A DNA stretch of 16,120 nucleotides from Anaerolineae bacterium (GTDB lineage Bacteria > Chloroflexota > Anaerolineae > Aggregatilineales > UBA3940), in the NCBI GenBank assembly GCA_016926985.1, contig JAFGNO010000062.1:1-16120 (forward strand), given 5' to 3'. Positions 1 to 7,660 of this stretch are shown here, piece after piece. The translations under genes were made by a program, and so were the position numbers. Numbering within the stretch: the stretch's first letter is position 1; every line of letters begins with the position of its first letter. Below the pieces are notes generated by a model. It was not told the DNA's origin, made no database searches, and saw only the letters and a list, made by a program, of their open reading frames with translations.

Positions 1-546
1 CCGCTCCTGTGGGCTCTGGGGTGGCTCAAAAGCCGTGTTACTATACCGGGGTGGATCTGGCAATCTGCGAGTGCGCTGGGCTTGGCCGGACTGCTGGCCT
101 GGGGAGCCGCTGACCGACTGGGAGGATTATACTGGGCAGCGACTCACCTGACGGCGACAACCGAGGAGCGGGCGGAGCATGTTAATGAGACCCTGATCAG
201 GCTTGTGCGCTATGTGCGTGATAACTTTAATCCTGGAGAAGTCCGCCTTTATCTGCTCGATGAGCGTCTCCGGTATTACCTGGCAGACTACAATACAAAA
301 GTCGGGTATCCGTATTATCTTGTCGAACTGGAGGGATACGATTACATCATTTACAGCTCATCATATCGGGCGATCTACGGAGATGGGCGCCTGGGCTGGC
401 AGGACAGTGAATTTTACAATCTGGCTTATGCTCCGCTGGTCTTTGAGCCGGTCTGCGAGGTGAACGGGGTGCATATCATGCGCATTTTGCGAACCACTGT
501 TCCTGCGCCGGAGGAAATTAAGGCTTATGAAGAATCGTCCCTTTAG
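1..546 (+). CDS. C-terminal part of a membrane protein, possibly a GT-C type glycosyltransferase (5' end outside window)
   Basis: The frame is open from base 1, so the gene begins upstream; 181 residues are visible. An internal TTG at 82 is not needed as a start. The visible part has a hydrophobic stretch at about visible residues 17-40, rich in Trp, Leu, Ala and Gly, which looks like the last transmembrane helix. A soluble tail of about 135 residues follows, rich in Tyr, with the stretch YDYIIYSSSYRAIY around residues 114-127. A helical membrane domain with a small soluble C-terminal domain is typical of dolichyl-phosphate-mannose-type (GT39/ArnT-like) glycosyltransferases. Linkage to two glycosyltransferases only 15 bases downstream supports a role in surface glycan assembly. 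No catalytic motif is visible because the N-terminal half is missing, so other polytopic membrane proteins of polysaccharide clusters remain possible. That it is a real gene is fairly sure; the family is a guess. Confidence 0.6.
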   Translation, partial: PLLWALGWLKSRVTIPGWIWQSASALGLAGLLAWGAADRLGGLYWAATHLTATTEERAEHVNETLIRLVRYVRDNFNPGEVRLYLLDERLRYYLADYNTKVGYPYYLVELEGYDYIIYSSSYRAIYGDGRLGWQDSEFYNLAYAPLVFEPVCEVNGVHIMRILRTTVPAPEEIKAYEESSL

Positions 547-561
547 GAAAGGCGCTGACTG

Positions 562-1773
562 GTGAAGATCGTTGTCGTGCAGGAAACCGACTGGCTGAAA
601 CGCGGGCCGCACCAGCAGCACCACCTGTTTGAGCGTCTTTCCTTGCGCGGGCACGTGATAACCGTGCTGGACTACCCGATCCTGCGACCACACTGGCCCC
701 GTGAGCCATTGTTTGCATCCCGGCAGGAACACGACAATGCGGCACGAATCTGTCCGGGAGCCGAGATCAGGCTGGTAACGCCCGGCACCACCAGCCTCAA
801 CCTTCTGGCGCGACCTTCTTCCGTTCTTGCGCATCACGCAGCCCTGGCCCGGCTGATAGCTGCTGACAAACCCGATGTGATTGTCTCTTACGCACTGAGC
901 ACCGGCATTCCGGCGCTCAGACTGGCCCGTAAGCATCACATTCCATTTGTTTTCCATGTGATCGATGCGCTGCATGCGATCGTCCCTTCTGTGTTGTTGC
1001 AGCCCGTTGCGAAACAGGTTGAAAAGCGGATTTTCCGGAAGGCGAATGCTGTTCTGCTGATTAACGCGCACCTGCGCGATTACGCGATCTGCATGGGTGC
1101 GGCGCCAGAACGGGCGTATGTGTTGCGGACGGGTGTCGATCTGGCTCGGTTCCATCCTGTGCCCGATAACGATCCTGGTCGAGCAAAAGTGCGCTCTGAG
1201 CTTGGTATTCTGCCGGGCGAGATAATCCTGTTCTTTATGGGCTGGCTTTACCGGTTTTCAGGCGTGCGTGAAATTTGTGAGGCGTTGGAGAATGCCCCCG
1301 CAAACCTGCGCCTGCTGGTGGTAGGCGATGGGGATGATTATCAGACACTTGTTCACCTGCGCGATGCACGTCTTGGGGATCGGCTGATCCTGACCGGCAG
1401 GGTGGACTATGACCGGATCCCCGAGTTTCTGAGCGCGGCAGATGTACTGCTGCTGCCCTTTCACACGTGCCCGGCGACCGAGCATATTGTCCCGATCAAG
1501 CTCTATGAGTACATGGCTGCCGGAAAACCCGTGATCGCTTCACCCCTGCCCGGCATATTGCGGGATATCGGGGAAAACAACGGCGTGATCTATGCCCCGG
1601 CAGAGAAGCAGGTCGAAACAGCAATGTCTATCTTGCCAGATGCCGGGGAGCCGGGCAAAAAGGCGCGGCAGTTTGTCGAAATGCATTGTGACTGGGAAAC
1701 CATTACCGTGGAGTTTGAGGGACTTCTCAGACAGGTTGCCGATGACTTTAAGCAGGGCAGTTCTGATGGCTGA
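562..1773 (+). CDS. Glycosyltransferase, GT4 family (GT-B fold)
   Basis: This 403-residue protein has the length and layout of GT-B glycosyltransferases of family 4. An N-terminal Rossmann-like acceptor domain (about 1-185) is followed by a nucleotide-sugar-binding domain (about 200-395). The linker motif RTGVDLARFHP lies near residues 188-198. The donor-site segment at residues 307-316 has two glutamates (E307 and E316) followed by YMAAGKPVIAS, the usual EYMAAGKPV signature. There is no signal peptide or membrane helix, so it is cytosolic or peripheral, acting on a lipid-linked glycan precursor. The start is a GTG preceded by AGGAAAGG about 8 bases upstream. The gene lies 15 bases after the membrane-protein gene and overlaps the next glycosyltransferase by 8 bases, so all are one operon. 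The sugar donor and acceptor cannot be read from the sequence. Confidence 0.88.
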   Translation: MKIVVVQETDWLKRGPHQQHHLFERLSLRGHVITVLDYPILRPHWPREPLFASRQEHDNAARICPGAEIRLVTPGTTSLNLLARPSSVLAHHAALARLIAADKPDVIVSYALSTGIPALRLARKHHIPFVFHVIDALHAIVPSVLLQPVAKQVEKRIFRKANAVLLINAHLRDYAICMGAAPERAYVLRTGVDLARFHPVPDNDPGRAKVRSELGILPGEIILFFMGWLYRFSGVREICEALENAPANLRLLVVGDGDDYQTLVHLRDARLGDRLILTGRVDYDRIPEFLSAADVLLLPFHTCPATEHIVPIKLYEYMAAGKPVIASPLPGILRDIGENNGVIYAPAEKQVETAMSILPDAGEPGKKARQFVEMHCDWETITVEFEGLLRQVADDFKQGSSDG

Positions 1774-2980
1774 CGATTCCCCCCTGCATATCCTGTCTGT
1801 CACGCCCTACTACAGCCCGGCATGGGCCTACGGTGGGCCAGTGCGGGTTGCTTGCGAGGTTGCTGTCCGGCTGGTCAGGCGCGGGCATATTGTTGAGGTG
1901 CTGACCACCGATGCACTGGATTCTGGGCGGCGGGCGGAAGCCGGTCTGCACGATGTGGATGGGGTCGCGGTACGGCGAGTACGGAATATCAGTAATTATC
2001 TTGCCTGGCGGCGGTTTTTTCTGCCGCCAGGTTATCAACGCAAGCTGAGACAGATGATTACACAATTTGATGTCGTCCATTTGCACGAGTTTCGCAGTGT
2101 GCTGAACGCTGCCGCAGTTCCTGTGTTGAGGGCTTCGGGGAAGCCTTTTATCCTCTCGCCACATGGTAGCCTTCCCGTCGAACTGGGCCGTACTACCTAC
2201 AAGCGAGTTTATGACCGACTGTATGGGAACTGGCTGCTCAATCATGCCGCGATGTGCCACGCAATTACTGAAATGGAAAGCCGCCAGTTCACCGAGCAAG
2301 GTGTTGAAAAAGAACGGATCAAGATTTTCCCTAATGGAATAGATGTTGACGTAATCAAAGAGCGGGTTGTAGTTGACGCGTTCAAAAAGAAGCACGGTAT
2401 TCCAGAGGGCATACCTGTTATCGGTTATCTGGGGAGATTGAATAAAATCAAAGGGATTGATTTCCTGATCGATGCTTTTGCAGAGCTGATTCCTGCCTGT
2501 CATGCAATCCTGCTCATCGCCGGTCCTGACGATGGGGTTGAGCAGGACCTCAAGGCACAGTGCCAGCGATTAGGGATTGAACGGCATGTCCGGTTTACCG
2601 GCTATGTTCAGGGGGAGGCAGAAAAGGCGGCAGTCTATAGGGCATCAAATGTGATCGTTCTTCCTTCTCGCTATGAGATACTGGGGATCACATTACTTGA
2701 ATCACTGCTCAACGCCACGCCGGTTATCACAACTGATCGCTGCGGGCTTTCAAAACGGCTTATAGACTCAGGCATCGGGGACGTGGTGCCATTTGGCAAT
2801 GTGCAGGCGCTTGTTCAAGCCCTGACGCAGGCAGTTACAAATCGAGAGGTAAGCCACGAGCGGGCACTGCGCGGTCAGGCATTTGTAAGGGCTCATTATA
2901 ACTGGGATTCAGTGACAGATCTTTGGGAAGCGGCTTATCGACGGTTAGCAGTTCCGGCGCTCAAACAGGATGGGTTCTGA
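1766..2980 (+). CDS. Glycosyltransferase, GT4 family (second in the operon)
   Basis: The open frame extends back to 1592, but the first residues with family similarity begin at the ATG at 1766. From here the protein (404 residues) starts MADDSPLHILSVTPYYSP with the N-terminal GGP loop expected in GT4 enzymes. Further motifs are HLHEFRS, LSPHGSL, FPNGID, GRLNKIKGID, and the catalytic/donor pair E304-x7-E312 in YEILGITLLE. The start overlaps the stop of the previous gene in the octamer ATGGCTGA, which suggests translational coupling. The enzyme should transfer a sugar from a nucleotide donor to a growing surface or exopolysaccharide chain in the cytoplasm. It is distinct in sequence from the first glycosyltransferase and so probably adds a different residue. 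Substrate unknown. Confidence 0.9.
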   Translation: MADDSPLHILSVTPYYSPAWAYGGPVRVACEVAVRLVRRGHIVEVLTTDALDSGRRAEAGLHDVDGVAVRRVRNISNYLAWRRFFLPPGYQRKLRQMITQFDVVHLHEFRSVLNAAAVPVLRASGKPFILSPHGSLPVELGRTTYKRVYDRLYGNWLLNHAAMCHAITEMESRQFTEQGVEKERIKIFPNGIDVDVIKERVVVDAFKKKHGIPEGIPVIGYLGRLNKIKGIDFLIDAFAELIPACHAILLIAGPDDGVEQDLKAQCQRLGIERHVRFTGYVQGEAEKAAVYRASNVIVLPSRYEILGITLLESLLNATPVITTDRCGLSKRLIDSGIGDVVPFGNVQALVQALTQAVTNREVSHERALRGQAFVRAHYNWDSVTDLWEAAYRRLAVPALKQDGF

Positions 2981-2981
2981 G

Positions 2982-4937
2982 ATGTGTGGCATTGCGGGAG
3001 TTGTCAGCTTAGGCGATGCGCCCCCGGTAGACAGGGGACTTGTTCAACATATGTCGGGGATCCTGGCCCACCGTGGCCCGGATGACAGCGGTATCTATCT
3101 TTCCCCGGATCAGCGTGCCGGGCTTACCAACCGCCGCCTGTCGATCATCGACCTCTCTGAGGCAGGGCACCAACCGATGTCCACCCCGGATGGGTCAATG
3201 TGGATTGCCTATAACGGCGAGGTCTACAACTATGCCGATCATCGCTCTGCCCTGCAAGACACCGGGGTGATATTTCGCAGCCGCTCAGACACTGAGGTAA
3301 TTGTCAACTTATACCAGCGGTATGGCCCGGAGGCCCTGCACAGGCTGCGCGGGATGTTTGCCATTGCGATCTGGGACGAAAACAAGCGCCAGCTTTTTCT
3401 GGCGCGCGACAGGATTGGCATCAAACCGCTTTACTACACCTTTGCCGGGGGACAGTTTATCTTCGCCTCAGAAATTAAGGCGATCCTGCTCCACTCTTCG
3501 GTCAAACGCGAAGTGGACGAAGAAGCTTTTTATCATTTTCTCTCGTTCCTGACCTCCCCTGCTCCAAGGACTTTATTTAGAGGGGTTTATAAACTCCCGC
3601 CAGGGCATTTTGCCGTTCTGAATGACCAGGGCTCCCTGCATATTGAAGAATACTGGGATGTTTTCGATTCTGCACAGGACATACAGGGCTGGACAACAGC
3701 TCAGATCAAAGAATCTCTGCTGGATGAATTGCGCGAGTCCATCCGGCTGCGAATGGTCAGCGATGTGCCGTTTGGTGTGTTCCTGAGCGGCGGCATTGAT
3801 TCAAGCACCAACGTTGCCCTGATGGCTGAACAGATGGACCGGCCTGTCCAATCCTTTAGCATTGGCTACAGGGGGTTTGAGCATTACAACGAATTTCAAT
3901 ACGCACGGAGAGTGGCGCAGCATTTCAACACCGATCACCATGAGGTCATGATTGGGGAAGATGACCTGCTGAATTTTCTCCCCAGCCTGATCTATCACCA
4001 GGATGAACCGATTGCTGACCCGGTCTGTGTGCCGATTTACTATGTATCTAAACTGGCACGTGAAAATGGGACCGTGGTTGTGCAGGTGGGAGAGGGCGCG
4101 GATGAGTTGTTCGTGGGGTACACCCACTGGATGGATATCCTTGGCCTGTACAATGGCATCTGGCAGCCTTACACCCGCCTCCCGGCTGCGCTGCGTCGTC
4201 TGGCTTATCATGCAGCTCCCCTGAACCGTGATTCAATCCGATACGAGTATGTGCGCCGGGCGGCAGCAGGCGAAGAGTTGTTCTGGGGTGGGGCTGAAGC
4301 GTTTGGCGAGGCACGCAAACTGCGGCTGCTCCATCCTGATTTGCGGGCTTCGCTCAGTGGGCTGTCTTCCTGGGATGTTATCCACCCGCACCGGCAGCGT
4401 TTTGAACAGCGCACCCGCGGGCTGCCCGCGGCGCAGGGCTACGCCAACTGGATGGCTTATCTTGACCTGCGCCTGCGTTTACCCGAACTGCTCCTGATGC
4501 GGGTGGACAAAATGTCCATGGCGACCAGCGTGGAAGCGCGGGTTCCTTATCTGGATCACGAGTTTGTAGGTCTGGCGATGAGTATCCCTGAGCGCGAGAA
4601 ACTACATGGAAAAACCACCAAACACCTTTTCAAAGAAACTGTCCGAGGGTTGATCCCGGATGAAATCATCGACCGCCCAAAGCAGGGGTTTGCCGTTCCG
4701 GTTGAGGAATGGCTGCAAACCGGGCTGGGCGAGGTGATTCGGCACAAACTGGGCAACTTTGCCGAGCAGAGAGGTTTTTTAAATGCCGACTATGTTCAGC
4801 GCATGGCCTCTCAGCAAGATTACCTGATCTGGTACCTGCTTAATTTTGTGCTGTGGCATGAGATGTGGATCGAGGGCAACGGGGCTGCGCCGGACGGATT
4901 CCGCCCATTGGTCACCGGGGCTGAATGTTGCCAGTGA
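2982..4937 (+). CDS. asnB: Asparagine synthase (glutamine-hydrolysing)-like amidotransferase
   Basis: This is a two-domain class II amidotransferase of 651 residues. An in-frame ATG lies at 2970, but the start must be 2982, because it places Cys2 directly after Met (MCGIAG) as the N-terminal catalytic nucleophile. The glutaminase domain (about 1-215) shows NRRLS (50-54), NGEVYNY (78-84) and SDTEVI (102-107). The synthetase domain carries the pyrophosphate loop SGGIDSS at 269-275, GEGADELFVGY at 370-380, and the later motifs ARVPYLDHEF and KQGFAVP. The reaction is ATP-dependent amidation of a carboxylate with ammonia from glutamine. The gene lies one base after a glycosyltransferase stop and ends a polysaccharide operon. 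This context suggests it may amidate a uronic acid or similar glycan precursor rather than, or as well as, aspartate; that is an inference. The family assignment is secure. Confidence 0.93.
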   Translation: MCGIAGVVSLGDAPPVDRGLVQHMSGILAHRGPDDSGIYLSPDQRAGLTNRRLSIIDLSEAGHQPMSTPDGSMWIAYNGEVYNYADHRSALQDTGVIFRSRSDTEVIVNLYQRYGPEALHRLRGMFAIAIWDENKRQLFLARDRIGIKPLYYTFAGGQFIFASEIKAILLHSSVKREVDEEAFYHFLSFLTSPAPRTLFRGVYKLPPGHFAVLNDQGSLHIEEYWDVFDSAQDIQGWTTAQIKESLLDELRESIRLRMVSDVPFGVFLSGGIDSSTNVALMAEQMDRPVQSFSIGYRGFEHYNEFQYARRVAQHFNTDHHEVMIGEDDLLNFLPSLIYHQDEPIADPVCVPIYYVSKLARENGTVVVQVGEGADELFVGYTHWMDILGLYNGIWQPYTRLPAALRRLAYHAAPLNRDSIRYEYVRRAAAGEELFWGGAEAFGEARKLRLLHPDLRASLSGLSSWDVIHPHRQRFEQRTRGLPAAQGYANWMAYLDLRLRLPELLLMRVDKMSMATSVEARVPYLDHEFVGLAMSIPEREKLHGKTTKHLFKETVRGLIPDEIIDRPKQGFAVPVEEWLQTGLGEVIRHKLGNFAEQRGFLNADYVQRMASQQDYLIWYLLNFVLWHEMWIEGNGAAPDGFRPLVTGAECCQ

Positions 4938-4961
4938 GTTCCCCCTGACAATACAATCCTG

Positions 4962-4970
4962 TGCTACAAT
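4962..4970 (+). promoter_or_regulatory. Extended -10 promoter of holB, probably leaderless
   Basis: TGC followed by TACAAT fits the extended -10 pattern (TGn-TATAAT). The hexamer ends 7 bases before the ATG at 4978, so transcription would begin at or within a base or two of the start codon. No Shine-Dalgarno sequence is present before that ATG, which agrees with a leaderless message. CTGACA at 4945-4950 resembles a -35 box but is only 14 bases from the -10, so it probably contributes little. The site lies in the 40-base gap after the asparagine synthase gene, which has no obvious terminator. Confidence 0.55.
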
Positions 4971-4977
4971 ACACCCC

Positions 4978-5961
4978 ATGGAATCTTTAGAAAATAACTG
5001 GGGGATTATAGGGCATCAGTGGGTTGTTGATTTCCTGTCTGCTCAGCTATCTGCGGGGCGCGTCGGGCACGCTTACCTTTTCACCGGGCCGGATCAGGTG
5101 GGAAAGGAGACGCTTGCTCGCCGCTTTGCTCAGGCGATGAACTGTCACGCCGAAAGCCCTCCCTGTGGGATGTGCCGTACGTGCGACCTGATGGGGCGGG
5201 AAGCGCATCCTGACCTGATTGTGCTTAGGCCGGACGGGCGCTCACACAAGATTGAAGCTATTCGCGAATTGCAGCAGATGCTCATTCTACGACCTTACGA
5301 GGCGCGCTACCGGGTTGCACTCATCGTTGATATGCAGTCGGCTACCCCCCAGGCCGCCGATGCCCTCCTTAAAACCCTGGAAGAACCCCCCTCTGCCTCG
5401 CGCCTGCTTCTCACTGTCGACGAGGCGCAAAACCTGCTTTCAACAGTGGTTTCACGCTGCCAGGTCGTCCCCCTTCGCCCGGTGTCGGCAAAGGACATTG
5501 CAGCCGGGTTGTCTGACCGATGCGATTTGCCTCCGGATGACATAAACCTGATTGCCCGGCTCGCAAATGGCAGGCCGGGCTGGGCGATTCAGGCTGTTAC
5601 AGACCCTTCCATGCTGACCGCTCGCGTGGAGATTTTTGAGGGAATTGCGGCAGCACTCAAGGGAGATCGTGCGGCGCGTTTTGAATACAGCGAGAAAATG
5701 TCCCGCGACTCAAACCGGGATCTGATCCTGCAAAGCTGGCTGAGCTTCTGGCGCGACGTGTTGTTGTGGACAGAAGGCAACCAGGCCTGGATGACCAACG
5801 CCGACCGGAAACAGGATATCCAGACGGTTACCTACGCTGTCCCGGCGGAAACGGCGCGCAGGGCAGTGGAGGTTGTGCGCAAAACCATTCAGATGCTCGC
5901 CCAGAATGCCAATGCGCGTCTCTCCATTGACCTGATGATGCTTAATATGCCTTATCTTTAG
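4978..5961 (+). CDS. holB: DNA polymerase III clamp-loader subunit delta' (DnaX-like AAA+ ATPase)
   Basis: A 327-residue clamp-loader protein that helps load the sliding clamp at primed sites. The frame is open back to 4846 inside the previous gene, but the ATG at 4978 begins the conserved sequence MESLENNWGIIGHQ. Motifs in order are a P-loop-like GPDQVGKE (37-44), a zinc module with C56, C63, C66 and C69, a degenerate Walker B (LIVDMQ, about 115-120, without the DExx of a true ATPase), LLKTLEEPP (130-138), and the SRC arginine-finger motif (159-161). A zinc module, SRC and a broken Walker B together point to delta' rather than the gamma/tau subunit, although the P-loop is better kept than in E. 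coli delta'. The protein is short for DnaX and lacks its C-terminal extension. It is followed by a shared terminator and faces rpoD. Confidence 0.88.
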   Translation: MESLENNWGIIGHQWVVDFLSAQLSAGRVGHAYLFTGPDQVGKETLARRFAQAMNCHAESPPCGMCRTCDLMGREAHPDLIVLRPDGRSHKIEAIRELQQMLILRPYEARYRVALIVDMQSATPQAADALLKTLEEPPSASRLLLTVDEAQNLLSTVVSRCQVVPLRPVSAKDIAAGLSDRCDLPPDDINLIARLANGRPGWAIQAVTDPSMLTARVEIFEGIAAALKGDRAARFEYSEKMSRDSNRDLILQSWLSFWRDVLLWTEGNQAWMTNADRKQDIQTVTYAVPAETARRAVEVVRKTIQMLAQNANARLSIDLMMLNMPYL

Positions 5962-5975
5962 TGGTCGAAAACAAA

Positions 5976-5999
5976 CATCCCACTCCAGTGAGTGGGATG
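5976..5999. terminator. Bidirectional terminator between convergent holB and rpoD
   Basis: A perfect inverted repeat, CATCCCACTC / CAGT / GAGTGGGATG, forms a 10-bp stem with a 4-base loop. It lies 14 bases after the holB stop and 21 bases after the rpoD stop. On the minus strand the stem is followed by TTTGTTTTCG, a good U-rich tail for rpoD. On the plus strand the tail is less U-rich (GGTTATTTCC), so termination of holB may be weaker. Confidence 0.75.
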
Positions 6000-6020
6000 C
6001 GGATTGGTTATTTCCTGTTT

Positions 6021-7586
6021 CTAACTCAAATAATCGCGAAGCTGGCGGCTGCGGGTAGGATGTCTGAGCTTCCTGAGAGCCTTGGCTTCAATCTGCCGGA
6101 TGCGCTCGCGGGTCACGCCAAAGTGTTTCCCAACCTCTTCCAGTGTATGATCCTGCCCGTCTTTCAGACCAAAGCGCATCTCAAGCACTTCACGCTCGCG
6201 GTCACTTAACCCGCTTAACAACTCGCGGACCTGTTCCTTGAGCAACTGCCGATCGGCCTTTTCAACCGGGCCAGGTACTTTGTCATCCTCAATGAAATCA
6301 CCAAGCAGGCTGGAATCCTCCTGCCCTACCGGCATATCAAGCGACATCGGGTCCTGGGAGATGCGCATGATGCGCCGCACTTTGGCGGTTGCCCGTCGCA
6401 ACCTGCGCTGCAGGTTAGGGTCCAGCCTTCCGGTTTTATCTCGCTGCTCCTGTATGGCCTGCGCATCCTCGCCGCTGACCATATCCATGGCGATGGCCAA
6501 TTCCTCGACAGTTGGTTCACGCCCCAGTTCCTGGGTCATCTGGCGCTGAATGCGCATCAATTTATTGATGGTCTCGACCATGTGAACCGGAATGCGGATG
6601 GTGCGGGACTGGTCAGCGATAGCCCGGCTGATCGCCTGGCGGATCCACCAGGTAGCGTAAGTACTGAACTTATAGCCTTTTGTATGATCAAACTTCTCAA
6701 CAGCCCGGAGCAGGCCAATGTTCCCTTCTTGGATGAGATCGAGGAAGCTGATCCCACGGCCCATATACTTTTTGGCCACGCTGACAACCAGGCGCAGATT
6801 AGCGCGGGTCAAGGTCGCAGCTGCTTCTTCTGCCTGAAACTGGGCGCTGGCCAGCACGCGCTCAAATTCATAAGGATCTATACTGCTGATCCAGTCATTG
6901 AAAACGCTAGCGGGCGGGATATTTTTGTTTTCCCTGTAATAACCTGATACCCGGGTCTGAACGTCGGCGGGGAGCAGATAAAGGGTCTCAAATACCTGAA
7001 ACAGTTTGCGCGCCAGAAGGGTCCATTCGTCATCCCGTCCCCAATCTCGCAGTTCAAGGTATTGATGTAAATACGAAACAGGCTGAGTCCACCATTCTTT
7101 ACGTAGCTGGCGCGCCTCGGCAATCAGTTCGGCGAGATCAGGCGGATCGTATCCGAACCCATCGGTCATCACCAGGGCATCCTGCCAGGCGACAGCAGCT
7201 TCCAGGTAGAGCGTGTGCCAGAGTTCGTGGAAATTGCTCTCCTGGTGGTCTTGGAGCAGCTTCAGCGATACGGCATTAGCCCGGTTGCTGGCGCTCATCT
7301 GGGCGGATAGCCAGATCTCCTGGTCGGAATCAAGTAACTGTACCTGGCCAATTTCCTTCAGGTACATTCGGACCGGGTCGTTGGCTAATTCGGGGTCTGA
7401 TGGCCCTGTTGGACGATGGGATTGGTCGACTTCTTCTGGCAGGTCGTCGTTATCCATATCAAGATCGTCGGGTAGATCGTCAATCAGATCAATATCCCCA
7501 TTCTCCTGGAGATCGAGTGTGTCATCCTCTTCCAGGTCGAGATCATCATCAAATTCGTCGTTTTCCTGGTCAATATCGTGGCTCAT
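6021..7586 (-). CDS. rpoD: Primary RNA polymerase sigma factor (sigma70, RpoD/SigA)
   Basis: This 521-residue protein recruits RNA polymerase to housekeeping promoters. The first 55 residues are very acidic (runs of Asp and Glu) and stand where region 1.1 normally lies. Region 1.2 begins at about 70 (DPVRMYLKEIG). A non-conserved, Trp-rich segment spans about 95-250. Region 2 (about 261-340) is highly conserved, with FLDLIQEGNIGLLRAVEKFD, KFSTYATWWIRQAI and RTIRIPVHM. Region 4 (about 455-521) contains LSDREREVLEMRFGL and the helix-turn-helix GVTRERIRQIEAKALRKLR. Region 3 carries an extra segment of about 30 residues at 369-400, before KVRRIMRISQDPMSLD. The gene follows dnaG by 74 bases with no terminator between, so they are probably cotranscribed. 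There is no strong ribosome-binding site; GTGGAT lies a few bases before the ATG. Group 1 assignment is secure from regions 1.2 and 2-4. Confidence 0.96.
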   Translation of the reverse strand: MSHDIDQENDEFDDDLDLEEDDTLDLQENGDIDLIDDLPDDLDMDNDDLPEEVDQSHRPTGPSDPELANDPVRMYLKEIGQVQLLDSDQEIWLSAQMSASNRANAVSLKLLQDHQESNFHELWHTLYLEAAVAWQDALVMTDGFGYDPPDLAELIAEARQLRKEWWTQPVSYLHQYLELRDWGRDDEWTLLARKLFQVFETLYLLPADVQTRVSGYYRENKNIPPASVFNDWISSIDPYEFERVLASAQFQAEEAAATLTRANLRLVVSVAKKYMGRGISFLDLIQEGNIGLLRAVEKFDHTKGYKFSTYATWWIRQAISRAIADQSRTIRIPVHMVETINKLMRIQRQMTQELGREPTVEELAIAMDMVSGEDAQAIQEQRDKTGRLDPNLQRRLRRATAKVRRIMRISQDPMSLDMPVGQEDSSLLGDFIEDDKVPGPVEKADRQLLKEQVRELLSGLSDREREVLEMRFGLKDGQDHTLEEVGKHFGVTRERIRQIEAKALRKLRHPTRSRQLRDYLS

Positions 7587-7660
7587 TGTGTATCCACATG
7601 ATTAACTGGTGGGCGATTTGCTGCTTGCTCAAACCTAAGCCGGTGCTGATAGCAGGGGCT

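Noticed and set aside
361..1155. Minus-strand open frame of 264 codons at the window start
   Set aside because: It lies opposite the membrane protein and the first glycosyltransferase and has no motif or start signal.
1592..1765. Extension of the second glycosyltransferase back to 1592
   Set aside because: The extra 58 residues overlap the first glycosyltransferase, are basic and unlike the family, and the ATG at 1766 gives the normal N-terminus.
2970..2981. ATG at 2970 as start of the asparagine synthase
   Set aside because: It would bury the catalytic cysteine at position 6; the ATG at 2982 exposes Cys2 after Met removal.
4846..4977. Extension of holB back to 4846
   Set aside because: The extra 44 residues lie in the end of the asparagine synthase gene and are unlike clamp-loader proteins; the ATG at 4978 fits the family and the promoter.
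5961..6209. Plus-strand open frame of 82 codons after holB
   Set aside because: It runs through the terminator hairpin and then antisense to the end of rpoD, with no family resemblance.
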